12,246 bases of DNA from Brevundimonas sp. UBA7534 (GCF_002479325.1 NZ_DLMO01000099.1:1-12246); one strand, 5' to 3'. Shown: positions 1 to 7,299, counted from the first letter of the stretch. The notes: generated from the letters alone by a model not told the origin. Made by a program: numbers and translations.

Positions 1-137
1 GGGCCGTTCCAGGCCGGCGCAGGCGGCAGGAAGGCCTGATCCCAGGGCGCGGCATTGGGCAGGGCCGATGGGGGCGTCTGGGACATGGCGGGACTCGCGA
101 GCAGAAGGGCGGCGACGAACAGGAGGCTGGAGCGCAT
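1..137 (-). CDS. Secreted protein, N-terminal fragment
   Basis: An open frame of 45 codons begins at the ATG at 137-135 and runs off the left edge of the window, so the product is incomplete. The N-terminus is a typical Sec signal peptide: an arginine at residue 2, a hydrophobic core (LLFVAALLLA), and a likely cleavage site near residues 18-20 (AMSQ). A Pro/Ala-rich mature start (PPSALPNAAPWDQAFLPPAP) follows. The product is therefore probably periplasmic or secreted. No domain is reached, so I assign no family. The gene follows ubiD after 65 bases on the same strand and may be co-transcribed with it. No strong Shine-Dalgarno sequence precedes the ATG; the start is chosen because it gives a complete signal peptide. 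Confidence 0.6.
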   Translation of the reverse strand, partial: MRSSLLFVAALLLASPAMSQTPPSALPNAAPWDQAFLPPAPAWNG

Positions 138-202
138 GCGCTTTGGTGGGCAGAATGGTCCGATGAGGCAAGCGTTCAGCCGCTCCCGCCGGTAGAAGTC
201 AG

Positions 203-1732
203 CTATTTCCAGATCGGAGTCTTGTAGCCGGGCAGGCCCAGGCGATCCCAGATGTCGTTAACCCGCTCGATCACCTCCTCGTCCATGCGGATTTCCTCGC
301 CCCATTCGCGCTTGGTCTCGGGCGGCCATTTGTCGGTGGCGTCCAGGCCGATCTTGGAGCCCAGTCCGCTTTCGGGCGAGGCGAAGTCCAGATAGTCGAT
401 CGGCGTCGACTCGATCACGGTGATATCGCGCGCCGGGTCCATCTTGGTCGAGATGGCCCACATCACGTCCTTCCAGTCGCGGGCGTTTATGTCATCGTCC
501 ACGACGATGACCCACTTGGTGTACATGAACTGGCGCAGATAGCTCCAGACGCCCAGCATCACCCGCTTGGCGTGGCCCGGATAGGCCTTCTTCATCGACA
601 CCACGGCGATGCGGTAGCTGCACCCCTCGGGCGGCAGCCAGAAGTCGACGATCTCGGGGAACTGCTGGCGCAGCAGGGGGATGAAGACCTCGTTTAGCGC
701 CTCGCCCAGCACGCTCGGCTCGTCCGGCGGCCGTCCCGTGAAGGTGGTCAGATAGATGGGGTCGCGGCGCATGGTGATCGCGCTGACCTGGAAGACCGGG
801 AACTTCTCGACCGAGTTGTAATAGCCGGTGTGGTCGCCGTACGGACCCTCGTCCTCGAACTCGTCCAGCAGGACGTGGCCCTCCAGCACGATTTCGGCCT
901 GGGCCGGAACCATCAAGGGCACGGTCTTGCAGGGTACTAGCTCGGCCTTGGCGCCCCGCATCAGGCCGGCGAACTGATATTCCGACAGGGTGTCCGGCAC
1001 CGGAGTCACCGCCGCCAGGATCGTGCCCGGATCGGCGCCCAGCACCACGGCGCAGGGCAGGGGCTCGCGCTTTCCGGCCTTCTTGTGCCGCGCGTAGTGT
1101 TGGGCTCCGCCCCGGTGCGCCAGCCAGCGCATGATGGCCTTGTCCTTGCCCAGCACCTGCATCCGATAGATGCCCAGGTTGAAGTCGTCCTCGCGGTCGT
1201 CGCTCGGCCCCTTGGTCACCACCAGACCCCAGGTGATCAGCGGCGCGGGTTCGCCGGGCCAGCACGACTGGACGGGAAGCGCCGTCAGGTCGATCTGGTC
1301 GCCCTTCAGCACCACCTCCTGCACCGGGGCCTTCTTCACCGTCTTGGGCCGCATCGACATGACGGTCTGCGCCAGCGGCAGCATCTCCATCGCGTCGCCC
1401 AGACCGCGCGGCGGCGTCGGGTTTCGCAGGAAGGCCAGCAGTTCGCCGACCTCGCGCAGCTCGCCTGCCGTCGTTCGATCCTTGCCCTCCAGGGTCACGC
1501 CCATGGCCACGCGCTTCACCGTGCCGAAAAGATTGGCCAGGCAGGGGATGGGGCTGATGGAGCCGTCCGGCATCACCGGCTTTTCGAACAGCACCGCCGG
1601 CCCGCCGTTCCTCAGCAGCCGGGTCTGGATCTCGGTCATCTCCAGCACGGTGGACACGGGCTCGGACACCCGCACCAGCTCGCCGTCGGCTTCCAACTGG
1701 TCGATGAAGTCGCGCAGGGATTTGTAGGCCAT
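203..1732 (-). CDS. ubiD: UbiD, 4-hydroxy-3-polyprenylbenzoate decarboxylase
   Basis: The enzyme removes the ring carboxyl group of 4-hydroxy-3-polyprenylbenzoate in ubiquinone biosynthesis, using the prenylated FMN cofactor made by UbiX (family knowledge). The 509-residue product is close in length to E. coli UbiD (about 497) and is collinear with it as I remember that sequence. Matching stretches are the N-terminal LRDFI segment, the NLGIYRMQV cofactor/metal region at about 185-193, the signature EGPYGDHTGYYN at 295-306 that carries the catalytic glutamate, TGRPPDEPSVLGEALNEVF just after 330, and the C-terminal ARDWKDVMWA and TPIDYLDFASP blocks. A GGGGGA Shine-Dalgarno sequence lies about 6 bases before the ATG and abuts the stop of the sulfotransferase gene 8 bases upstream, which suggests translational coupling. 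No ubiX is visible in the window. Confidence 0.97.
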   Translation of the reverse strand: MAYKSLRDFIDQLEADGELVRVSEPVSTVLEMTEIQTRLLRNGGPAVLFEKPVMPDGSISPIPCLANLFGTVKRVAMGVTLEGKDRTTAGELREVGELLAFLRNPTPPRGLGDAMEMLPLAQTVMSMRPKTVKKAPVQEVVLKGDQIDLTALPVQSCWPGEPAPLITWGLVVTKGPSDDREDDFNLGIYRMQVLGKDKAIMRWLAHRGGAQHYARHKKAGKREPLPCAVVLGADPGTILAAVTPVPDTLSEYQFAGLMRGAKAELVPCKTVPLMVPAQAEIVLEGHVLLDEFEDEGPYGDHTGYYNSVEKFPVFQVSAITMRRDPIYLTTFTGRPPDEPSVLGEALNEVFIPLLRQQFPEIVDFWLPPEGCSYRIAVVSMKKAYPGHAKRVMLGVWSYLRQFMYTKWVIVVDDDINARDWKDVMWAISTKMDPARDITVIESTPIDYLDFASPESGLGSKIGLDATDKWPPETKREWGEEIRMDEEVIERVNDIWDRLGLPGYKTPIWK

Positions 1733-1740
1733 CAGTCCCC

Positions 1741-2475
1741 CTAGAGCCCCAGGTCGGCGATCTGCCGCTCGAACATCGCGCGGGCGGCGGCGTACATCGC
1801 GTGGTCGGCGTGGAACACCTGTTCGTGGCGGCTGCGATAGGCTTCGTAATCGCTGGCCTGGCCATAGGTCGTGACGTTCGTCCGTTCGTCAGCCGCTTCG
1901 GGCTTGCCCAGCACCGTGGCGAACAGGCGCAGCGTCTCGGGAAAGCGCTCGCTGAGGCCCACGGCCACGAAGTCGCGATCGAACGCGGTATGCGCCGTCT
2001 CCGGCGTCAGGTCGTTCGGCATCTGCATCATCAGGCGGGTGATCGGCTGCTCGGCTGCCTCGTCGGCGCGTCGTCCGAACCAGGTGTCGAACGACGGATC
2101 GTCCTCCATCTCGTCCACCGGGTCGCCGGCGGCCTTCAGCATGTTCTTGAACCGCCATTCCGAGATGATCCGGTCGAACGGATCGCGCATCACGGTGATG
2201 ACCTGCTCGGCGTCGGGATAGTACTGGCGAATGGCCGAGTTGTTCCGGCGGGTGAAATGGCCATGCACGCAGGCGTCGGCCTGGGCCTCGGTGCGCGTCA
2301 GGGGCGTCGGCCAGCCCGGATAGTGGTTGTGCAGCCGCTCGCCGAACCAGCCGCCCAGGATCGACCGAAACGACGTGCCCGCCGTCTTGGGGATGTGCAG
2401 CGAGATCAGCAGCTTGGCCGGATCGTAGGGTTTGGGTCCGGCGAAGGAGGAAGGGGCGGCGGCGGAAGGTGTCAT
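1741..2475 (-). CDS. Sulfotransferase family protein (PAPS-dependent)
   Basis: This is a 244-residue predicted cytosolic sulfotransferase, which would move a sulfuryl group from PAPS to an unknown acceptor. The 5'-phosphosulfate-binding loop is clear at residues 28-36 (HIPKTAGTSF), right after the first beta strand. The 3'-phosphate-binding region is at about 95-107 (VMRDPFDRIISEW), with the expected Arg97 and Ser105. The segment VGLSERFPETL at 172-182 is also typical of the Sulfotransfer_2-like group. I start at the ATG at 2475; an in-frame GTG at 2514 would add 13 residues that resemble no domain and would leave only 6 bases after the upstream gene. A GGGGG tract lies about 13 bases before the ATG, a little far for a ribosome site. 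No PAPS synthesis gene or glycan cluster is nearby, so the substrate cannot be inferred. Confidence 0.85.
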   Translation of the reverse strand: MTPSAAAPSSFAGPKPYDPAKLLISLHIPKTAGTSFRSILGGWFGERLHNHYPGWPTPLTRTEAQADACVHGHFTRRNNSAIRQYYPDAEQVITVMRDPFDRIISEWRFKNMLKAAGDPVDEMEDDPSFDTWFGRRADEAAEQPITRLMMQMPNDLTPETAHTAFDRDFVAVGLSERFPETLRLFATVLGKPEAADERTNVTTYGQASDYEAYRSRHEQVFHADHAMYAAARAMFERQIADLGL

Positions 2476-2520
2476 GGGTCTGCTTCTACCCCCTTCCGCC
2501 GCGAACGCCAGCACACGGCC

Positions 2521-3363
2521 TCAGCCTTTGGGATCATCCCACTGGTAGGCCGGATCCAGCCAGTCGCCCAGCCGTTCGGCCCGGTCCAGCGCGTCCATCC
2601 GCTGCATCTCCTCCGACGTCAGTTCGAAGTCGAAGATGTCGAAGTTCTCGCGCGCGCGACTTTCCTTGGTGGTGCGGGGAATGGCGATGACGCCGTTCTG
2701 GATCAGCCAACGCAGGGTGATCTGGCCGGGCGTCTTGCCGTGCGCACGGGCCAGTTCGCCGATGGTGGCGTCGTCGGCGATCTTGCCCTGCGCCAGCGGC
2801 GACCAGGCGGTGATGGACGATCCCAGCGCCCGGGCCGTCGCGACCAGGGCGTCGATCCCCAGATAGGGATGGTGCTCGACCTGGTTGGTCACCAGCTTGG
2901 CCTTCGACAGCGCCTGGGCCTCGCGCCACTGGGCCGAGGGGAAGTTGGACAGGCCGATCGAGCGGGTCAGTCCCTGGTCCTTCGCCTCGTTCAGCGCGCC
3001 CAACGTCTCTTCGAACGACGGGGCGGGCTTGGGCCAGTGCAGCAGCAGCAGGTCGGGGGTGGTCCCCAGGCTGTCGGCCGATTCACGCGCCTGCTTCAGC
3101 AGGCCCTCGCGGTCGAAATGCTCGACCCAGATCTTGGTGGTCAGGAACAGATCCTGGCGCGGCACCCCCGAATCCCGGATGCCCTCGCCGACCGCCTTCT
3201 CGTTCTTGTAGATCCAGGCGGTGTCGATGTGGCGATAGCCGATCCGCAGGGCCTCGGCCACCATGCGGCGTGCGTCGTCCGGCTCCAGCTGCCAGGTGCC
3301 GAACCCCAGCAGCGGGATCTCGATGTCGTCCACCTTCGTGGTGGGCTGGTCGCCATAGGCCAT
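2521..3363 (-). CDS. Aldo/keto reductase (DkgA/DkgB-like)
   Basis: An NADPH-dependent oxidoreductase of the aldo/keto reductase superfamily, 280 residues, close to the roughly 270-280 of bacterial 2,5-diketo-D-gluconate reductase-type enzymes. The catalytic tetrad is complete: Asp47 and Tyr52 in HIDTAWIY, Lys77 in LTTKIW, and His109 in LLLLHWP. SIGLSNF and the C-terminal IPRTTKESRARENFDIFDFELT are the usual substrate-side and cofactor-binding motifs. An AAGGAG Shine-Dalgarno sequence sits 6-7 bases before the ATG, so the start is firm. The gene follows the alpha/beta hydrolase gene by 33 bases and precedes the sulfotransferase gene by 45, consistent with one transcript. The natural substrate (small aldehydes, methylglyoxal or keto-sugars) cannot be told from sequence. 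Confidence 0.95.
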   Translation of the reverse strand: MAYGDQPTTKVDDIEIPLLGFGTWQLEPDDARRMVAEALRIGYRHIDTAWIYKNEKAVGEGIRDSGVPRQDLFLTTKIWVEHFDREGLLKQARESADSLGTTPDLLLLHWPKPAPSFEETLGALNEAKDQGLTRSIGLSNFPSAQWREAQALSKAKLVTNQVEHHPYLGIDALVATARALGSSITAWSPLAQGKIADDATIGELARAHGKTPGQITLRWLIQNGVIAIPRTTKESRARENFDIFDFELTSEEMQRMDALDRAERLGDWLDPAYQWDDPKG

Positions 3364-3396
3364 GGGGGGCTCCTTGAACTCGTCGGGACGGTTCAG

Positions 3397-4275
3397 TTAG
3401 GCGCCGTCGGCCCCGCCCGAAAGGCCGGCGTCGAACCAATCCAGGATTTCTTCCCACAAGGGCTCCATCCCCTTGCGAAAGGCGCCCTCGTGGCCGATGC
3501 GGCGAACGCCGAAGTCGCGGGGCGTTCGGGTCACGATCTCGGCCGGCGCGGCGGGATAGGCCTCCAGCAGGCGCGCGGCGGTGCGGGGTGTCGCGATGGG
3601 ATCGTCGGGGAACACCCACGATCGGATCGGGGTCCGCACCTGGTCGAAATGCTGCGGCTCCAGCCGGCCGGTCTTCAACTCGTCCAGGAAATAGGCCGGT
3701 TTCAGGCACCACCGTCGCCAGGTCTCGAACACGCCGCGCGGCAAATCAGTCCCGCGCCAGCCGCCGCCCGACTTCACATAGCCGTGCCGCCTCAGGTGCG
3801 CCGGCCCCAGGCCCAGCCAGAAGAACAGTTCGACGGGGTTGTAGGTCCGGTGGTGGCCGCCCCACCAGCCCGTGCCCACCGACACGAAGGCGTGTCGCGT
3901 GAACTGATCGTGACTGGGCATGAAGCCCACGAAATGCCCGCCGACGCTGTGCCCGACATGAAACAGCGGCAGACCCGGCGCCGTCGCCTTCAGCGCCTTC
4001 AGCGCCGCCGGCATGTCCAGCCGACCCCAGTCGGGATAGTCCATCGTCATTCCCGCCAGATCGTCGGGCCGGGATCCCCCGATGCCGCGATAATCATAGG
4101 TCAGGACGATCGCGCCGCGCCCAGCCATCCAGCGCGCGAACCGGCCGTAGAAGCCACGCGGAAAGCCCGTCCCGGCCGACACCAACACCGCCATCCTCGG
4201 CGTTTCCGGCCGGAACAGCGTGGCCTCCAGCGGCCAGCCGTCCGCCGCCTTGACGATGCGATCCTCCACCTTCAC
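3397..4275 (-). CDS. Alpha/beta hydrolase (COG4757-like serine hydrolase)
   Basis: A 292-residue soluble alpha/beta hydrolase. The nucleophile elbow is GHSVGG, with Ser110 as the catalytic serine. The probable acid is Asp224 or Asp225 in FPDDPIATP, and His262 in IGHEGAFR completes the triad. VSAGTGFPRGFYGRFARWM at 32-50 is the oxyanion-hole region and YDYRGIGGS follows at 60-68. The pattern (RGIGGS, GHSVGG, IGHEGAFR near the C-terminus) resembles the uncharacterised predicted hydrolases of COG4757; the substrate is unknown. The start is a GTG at 4275 with a GGCGGA-like ribosome site about 6 bases upstream; a second GTG two codons later is an equally possible start. There is no signal peptide. 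It is the first gene of a possible five-gene minus-strand run and lies 63 bases after the mmcQ-like gene. Confidence 0.88.
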   Translation of the reverse strand: MKVEDRIVKAADGWPLEATLFRPETPRMAVLVSAGTGFPRGFYGRFARWMAGRGAIVLTYDYRGIGGSRPDDLAGMTMDYPDWGRLDMPAALKALKATAPGLPLFHVGHSVGGHFVGFMPSHDQFTRHAFVSVGTGWWGGHHRTYNPVELFFWLGLGPAHLRRHGYVKSGGGWRGTDLPRGVFETWRRWCLKPAYFLDELKTGRLEPQHFDQVRTPIRSWVFPDDPIATPRTAARLLEAYPAAPAEIVTRTPRDFGVRRIGHEGAFRKGMEPLWEEILDWFDAGLSGGADGA

Positions 4276-4338
4276 CGCTGTTTCCGCCCTGTTCGTTTTT
4301 ATTGCGGACGGACCATGGGCGGCTTCCGTCGCGTCAGG

Positions 4339-4683
4339 TCAAGCGGCGTCGAACGCCGTGACCATCCGACGGGGCGCGACCCGGCGCCATCGTCGCTCCA
4401 GCGCCGCCCTCAGCCACTTCGGATCGACCGAGGCGATGCGCGCCAGCACGATCGGATAGTCGCGGTGGTGGTCGGTGACGTGGAAGGTCTCCGGATACAT
4501 CTCTATCAGCAGCTCGCGCTCATCCAGATTGTCCAGGTGAACCACGATGCTGTCACCCGGAGTCTTCGGCCACATCCAGGTGAAGAACTTTCCCGCGACC
4601 TTGTACGAGGGCTCGCCGTAGGACACGCCGTCCTCGACGCCGGGGAACGACAGCAGCATGGCCCGGACCTCGTCGCGGGTCAT
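4339..4683 (-). CDS. MmcQ/YjbR family protein
   Basis: A 114-residue protein of the MmcQ/YjbR family, small alpha/beta proteins with a CyaY-like fold that are often called DNA-binding although the biochemical role is unsettled. Family features are the N-terminal helix followed by LSFPGVEDGVSYGEPSYKVAGK (11-32), the FTWMWPK strand (34-40), VVHLDNLDERELLIEMYPETF (47-67), HRDYPIVLARI (73-83), and a basic C-terminal helix ending in RRWRRVAPRRM. The ATG at 4683-4681 overlaps the vapC stop in an ATGA, with no separate Shine-Dalgarno sequence, so translation is probably coupled to vapC. This makes it the third gene of a vapB-vapC-mmcQ unit. Whether it acts with the toxin-antitoxin pair or merely rides on the transcript is unknown. 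Confidence 0.9.
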   Translation of the reverse strand: MTRDEVRAMLLSFPGVEDGVSYGEPSYKVAGKFFTWMWPKTPGDSIVVHLDNLDERELLIEMYPETFHVTDHHRDYPIVLARIASVDPKWLRAALERRWRRVAPRRMVTAFDAA

Positions 4684-5090
4684 GTCGGTGCGATCAATTC
4701 CAGATCCGGGAAATAGGTCCGGTAGCGCGAGGCGTCGCGCGTCAGCAGCCGATGCCCCGCCTCCAGGGCATGCGCGCCGATGAAGAAATCGGGCAGGGGC
4801 GACGTCCTGGCTCCGCCGCGTCGACGATAGGCGACGAAGGCGCGACCCGCCGCGAAGGCGGCCGGCCAAGGCAGGTCTTCGCGAACGACGCCCAGGTCGG
4901 AAAGAACCATGTCCAGCGCCTTCAGGGTCGAATAGCCGGCGGATAGTTCGGCATAAATGATCGAATTTATGACGGCGGCCTCGCCGCCGTCCAGCACTTC
5001 CGCCAGGCGGGCGACGGACCATTCGATCCAGCGCGGCTCTTCCGTAGCGATGTCCAGCAGGACATTGCTGTCGATCAGCACGCCGCTCAT
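4680..5090 (-). CDS. vapC: VapC-type PIN-domain ribonuclease toxin
   Basis: A 136-residue PIN-domain protein and the probable toxin of a type II toxin-antitoxin pair; VapC toxins are Mg-dependent endoribonucleases that cut tRNA or rRNA (family knowledge). The acidic active-site residues are all present: Asp7 in LIDSNVLLD, Glu48 in IIYAELSAGY, Asp101 in LPDFFIGAHA, and Asp119 in LLTRDASRY. The length matches VapC (about 130-140). The start overlaps the stop of the upstream antitoxin gene in an ATGA (5087-5090), and its own stop overlaps the next gene in the same way. No internal stop, frameshift or missing catalytic residue is seen, so it should be active when free of antitoxin. The RNA target cannot be predicted from sequence. 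Confidence 0.94.
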   Translation of the reverse strand: MSGVLIDSNVLLDIATEEPRWIEWSVARLAEVLDGGEAAVINSIIYAELSAGYSTLKALDMVLSDLGVVREDLPWPAAFAAGRAFVAYRRRGGARTSPLPDFFIGAHALEAGHRLLTRDASRYRTYFPDLELIAPT

Positions 5091-5311
5091 TCGCCGCGCG
5101 TCATCGCCATGATCTGGTCGGTGCTCAGCCCGCCGGTGCGCGCGGTGCCGCGCAGGCGCTCGACCCGGCGCCGACCTTCGCTGCTGGCCTTGCGCGTCAC
5201 TGTCACGACATTTCCGTCATAGCGGAATTCGACGTCCGTATGGGGCAGCAGGCCGGCCTTTTCCCGAATGTCGACGGGGATGGTGACCTGGCCCTTCGAT
5301 GTGATCCGCAT
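5087..5311 (-). CDS. vapB: VapB-type antitoxin, AbrB/MazE (SpoVT) fold
   Basis: A 74-residue antitoxin with an N-terminal AbrB-like swapped-hairpin DNA-binding domain at about 1-45 (MRITSKGQVTIPVDIREKAG, then LLPHTDVEFRYDGNVVTVTR) and a short charged C-terminal tail expected to wrap around and block the toxin. Proteins of this kind bind their own promoter, usually better as a complex with the toxin. The start is well set: an AGAGG ribosome site lies about 8 bases before the ATG, and the frame begins with the canonical domain. The stop overlaps vapC by four bases. An inverted repeat immediately upstream (5313-5341) is a good candidate for the autoregulatory operator. A shorter start is unlikely because it would delete the DNA-binding domain. 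Confidence 0.93.
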   Translation of the reverse strand: MRITSKGQVTIPVDIREKAGLLPHTDVEFRYDGNVVTVTRKASSEGRRRVERLRGTARTGGLSTDQIMAMTRGE

Positions 5312-5312
5312 G

Positions 5313-5341
5313 GTATTACCTCTCTGACCTGAAAGTAATAC
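5313..5341. promoter_or_regulatory. Candidate vapBC autoregulatory operator (inverted repeat)
   Basis: A perfect 7-base inverted repeat, GTATTAC at 5313-5319 and GTAATAC at 5335-5341, is separated by 15 bases, giving 22 bases between half-site centres, about two helical turns. It is an AT-rich island in GC-rich DNA, ends one base before the vapB ATG, and its near arm lies between the Shine-Dalgarno sequence and the start codon. A dimeric or tetrameric AbrB-type antitoxin is the obvious ligand. Binding is inferred, not shown. No convincing -35/-10 pair could be fixed nearby. Confidence 0.62.
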
Positions 5342-5362
5342 TTGCAGCCGCCTCGCGCAACG

Positions 5363-7198
5363 TCAGTATGCGATGGCGATGCCGTCCTTGCGCAGCTCGG
5401 TCGCCGCGCCATAGGTCCAGCGGCCGCCTGGGTTCTGCTGCATCATCACGTTCTGGTAGCCGCCGAAGCCGCCGTCCGGCTCTCCCAGGGTCCAGCCCAT
5501 CGCGCGCAACTGGGCCTTGGTCGCCTCCGGCACGCCGCTCTCCAGGTGCAGCACGCCGGCGCCTTCCTGCGGCTGGCCGGTCGGCTCGGACGAGCCGTAG
5601 TGCTGCCAGCGCGGCGCGTCGCCCGCCGCCTGCGGATCCAGGCCGTAGTCGACCATGTTGATGATGATCTGCGCCTGGCCCTGCGGCTGCATGGCCCCGC
5701 CCATGACGCCGAACGCCATCCACGGCTGGTCCCCCTTGGTCGCGAAGCCGGGGATGATGGTCTGGAACGGGCGCTTGCCGGGCGCATAGACGTTGGGATG
5801 ACCGTCGGTCAGGGCGAACAGTTCGCCCCGGTCTTGGAACATGAAGCCCAGCGGCTCATGGCCGTCGTCCGGCGCCAGGCCCGAGCCCATGCCGCGATAG
5901 TTGGACTGGATCCAGCTGACCATCATGCCGTCGCTGTCGGCGACGCTGAAATAGGTGGTGTCGCCGTGGTGCGGGGCGTCGCCGGGCATGACGCGGTCCA
6001 TGATCCGGTCCGGTCGGATCAGCCTGGCCCGCTCGGCCGCATAGGCCTTGGAGTTCAGCCAGTCGATCGGGATTTCGGCGAAGCGGGGATCGGCGAAGTA
6101 TCGGGCGCGATCCTCGAACGCCAGGCGCTTCGCCTCGGCCTGGACGTGCAGCGAGGCGGCGGACTGAAAGCCCATGCCCTTCAGATCGAACTGCTCGCAG
6201 ATGTTCAGGATTTGGTTGGTCGACAGCCCCTGGGTGTTCGGTCCCAGGGCGTAAACCCCCACACCCCGGTATTCGGTGCGGATCGGCTCGACCCAGTCGG
6301 TGCGGTGCGCGGCCAGGTCGGCGCGGGTCATCCAGCCGCCGGTGCGCTTGAAATAGGCCTCGATGCTGTCGGCGATCGGGCCGTCGTAGAAGGCGTCGCG
6401 CCCGCCCTCGGCGATCATCCGCAGGGTCCGCCCCAGGAAGGGGTTGGCGAACACCTCGCCCACCTTCGGCGTCGCGCCGGTCGGGGCCCAGATGCGCTTC
6501 CGGTTGTCGTTTTCTTCGATCGGGATCCGGCCCCGGTCGAAGGCGGCCATGTTGCGCTCCAGGTAGTAGGCGATGACCTGCGGCACGGGCACGCCCTGCT
6601 CGCACAGCTCCGCGACCGGCAGCAGGACGTCCTTCCACGCAAGCTTGCCGTAGCGCTGGTGGGCGCTCCACCAGGCGTCCACCGTGCCCGGCACGTTCAC
6701 CGTCACCGCGCCGTAACGGGGCAGGTAGCCGTCGATGGCCCGGGACCGGGCCGCCTCAAGGCTCAGGCCGCGCGGACTGCCGCCCGAGCCATTGAAGCCG
6801 ACGACCTTCTTCAGCTTCGGGTCCCACAACATGCAGAAGGCGTCGCCGCCGATGCCGTTGGCGACCGGCTCCAGAAAGCCCAGCGCCGCATTGATGGCGA
6901 TGGCCGCGTCGATGGCCGAGCCGCCGCGCCTCAGGGTGTCGATCCCCACCAGGCTGGCCACCGGATGCGCCGTCGCCGCCGCCCCGTTGGCGCCCCAGAC
7001 GGTGGAGCGGCCCATGAACTTCGGCCCGGTCACCCGGTCGCCGATGCCGACGTCGGCGTAGGGATAGGCCGGCTGCGCCGAGGCGGGCGCCGCCGCCGTC
7101 GAGGAGGGGGCCTCTCCGGACGTCTGCGCCTGGGTCGGGGCCGCCGCGGCGACCAGCGCCCCCGCAGGCAGGGCGGACAGGAAGGTGCGGCGACGCAT
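5363..7198 (-). CDS. Gamma-glutamyltransferase-family N-terminal-nucleophile hydrolase, Tat-exported
   Basis: A 611-residue member of the gamma-glutamyltransferase (GGT) superfamily, which matures by self-cleavage before a threonine that becomes the N-terminal nucleophile. The cleavage site is clear: HHGDTTYFSVADSDG with Thr414 as nucleophile, giving large and small subunits of about 390 and 198 residues after signal removal. The N-terminus is Tat-like: RRRTFL, a hydrophobic stretch, then a likely site after PTQA (residue 24), so the enzyme is probably folded before export to the periplasm. Other family blocks are AAATAHPVASLVGIDTLRRGGSAIDAAIA and GIGGD at 115-119. Residues that grip the gamma-glutamyl group in E. 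coli GGT (FREMAP Arg, SSM serines) are replaced by FNGSGGSP and RPFQTIIP, and the C-terminal block reads MGGAMQPQGQ. It may therefore be an acylase-like or HpxW-like paralogue rather than a glutathione hydrolase. A GAGGAG ribosome site precedes the ATG. Confidence 0.9.
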   Translation of the reverse strand: MRRRTFLSALPAGALVAAAAPTQAQTSGEAPSSTAAAPASAQPAYPYADVGIGDRVTGPKFMGRSTVWGANGAAATAHPVASLVGIDTLRRGGSAIDAAIAINAALGFLEPVANGIGGDAFCMLWDPKLKKVVGFNGSGGSPRGLSLEAARSRAIDGYLPRYGAVTVNVPGTVDAWWSAHQRYGKLAWKDVLLPVAELCEQGVPVPQVIAYYLERNMAAFDRGRIPIEENDNRKRIWAPTGATPKVGEVFANPFLGRTLRMIAEGGRDAFYDGPIADSIEAYFKRTGGWMTRADLAAHRTDWVEPIRTEYRGVGVYALGPNTQGLSTNQILNICEQFDLKGMGFQSAASLHVQAEAKRLAFEDRARYFADPRFAEIPIDWLNSKAYAAERARLIRPDRIMDRVMPGDAPHHGDTTYFSVADSDGMMVSWIQSNYRGMGSGLAPDDGHEPLGFMFQDRGELFALTDGHPNVYAPGKRPFQTIIPGFATKGDQPWMAFGVMGGAMQPQGQAQIIINMVDYGLDPQAAGDAPRWQHYGSSEPTGQPQEGAGVLHLESGVPEATKAQLRAMGWTLGEPDGGFGGYQNVMMQQNPGGRWTYGAATELRKDGIAIAY

Positions 7199-7263
7199 GG
7201 CGGACTCCTCGAACAGTCAGACCGCATCAAGGCCGCCCTTCGCCGTCCCGGCAACCCTCGGGG

Positions 7264-7299
7264 TCAAAGAAAAAGGCCGCGTCCCGAAGGGCGCGGCCT
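7264..7299 (-). terminator. Rho-independent terminator of exbD
   Basis: On the minus strand, 27 bases after the exbD stop, AGGCCGCG (7299-7292) pairs perfectly with CGCGGCCT (7281-7274). Inside this 8-bp stem are a G·U pair and two C-G pairs closing a UUCG tetraloop. A U-rich run (TTTTTCTTTG) follows directly. This is a textbook intrinsic terminator and separates the folE/exbD transcription unit from the GGT-family gene. Confidence 0.9.

Noticed and set aside
4307..4330. GACGGA/TCCGTC inverted repeat after the mmcQ-like gene as a terminator
   Set aside because: The 6-bp stem has a 12-base loop and on the minus strand is followed by an A-run, not a T-run, so it does not fit an intrinsic terminator.
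1801..4716. 971-codon open frame on the plus strand
   Set aside because: It runs antisense through the sulfotransferase, reductase, hydrolase and mmcQ-like genes, all of which have clear domains and catalytic residues. Its Arg/Gly/His-rich translation is typical of the reverse frame of GC-rich genes.
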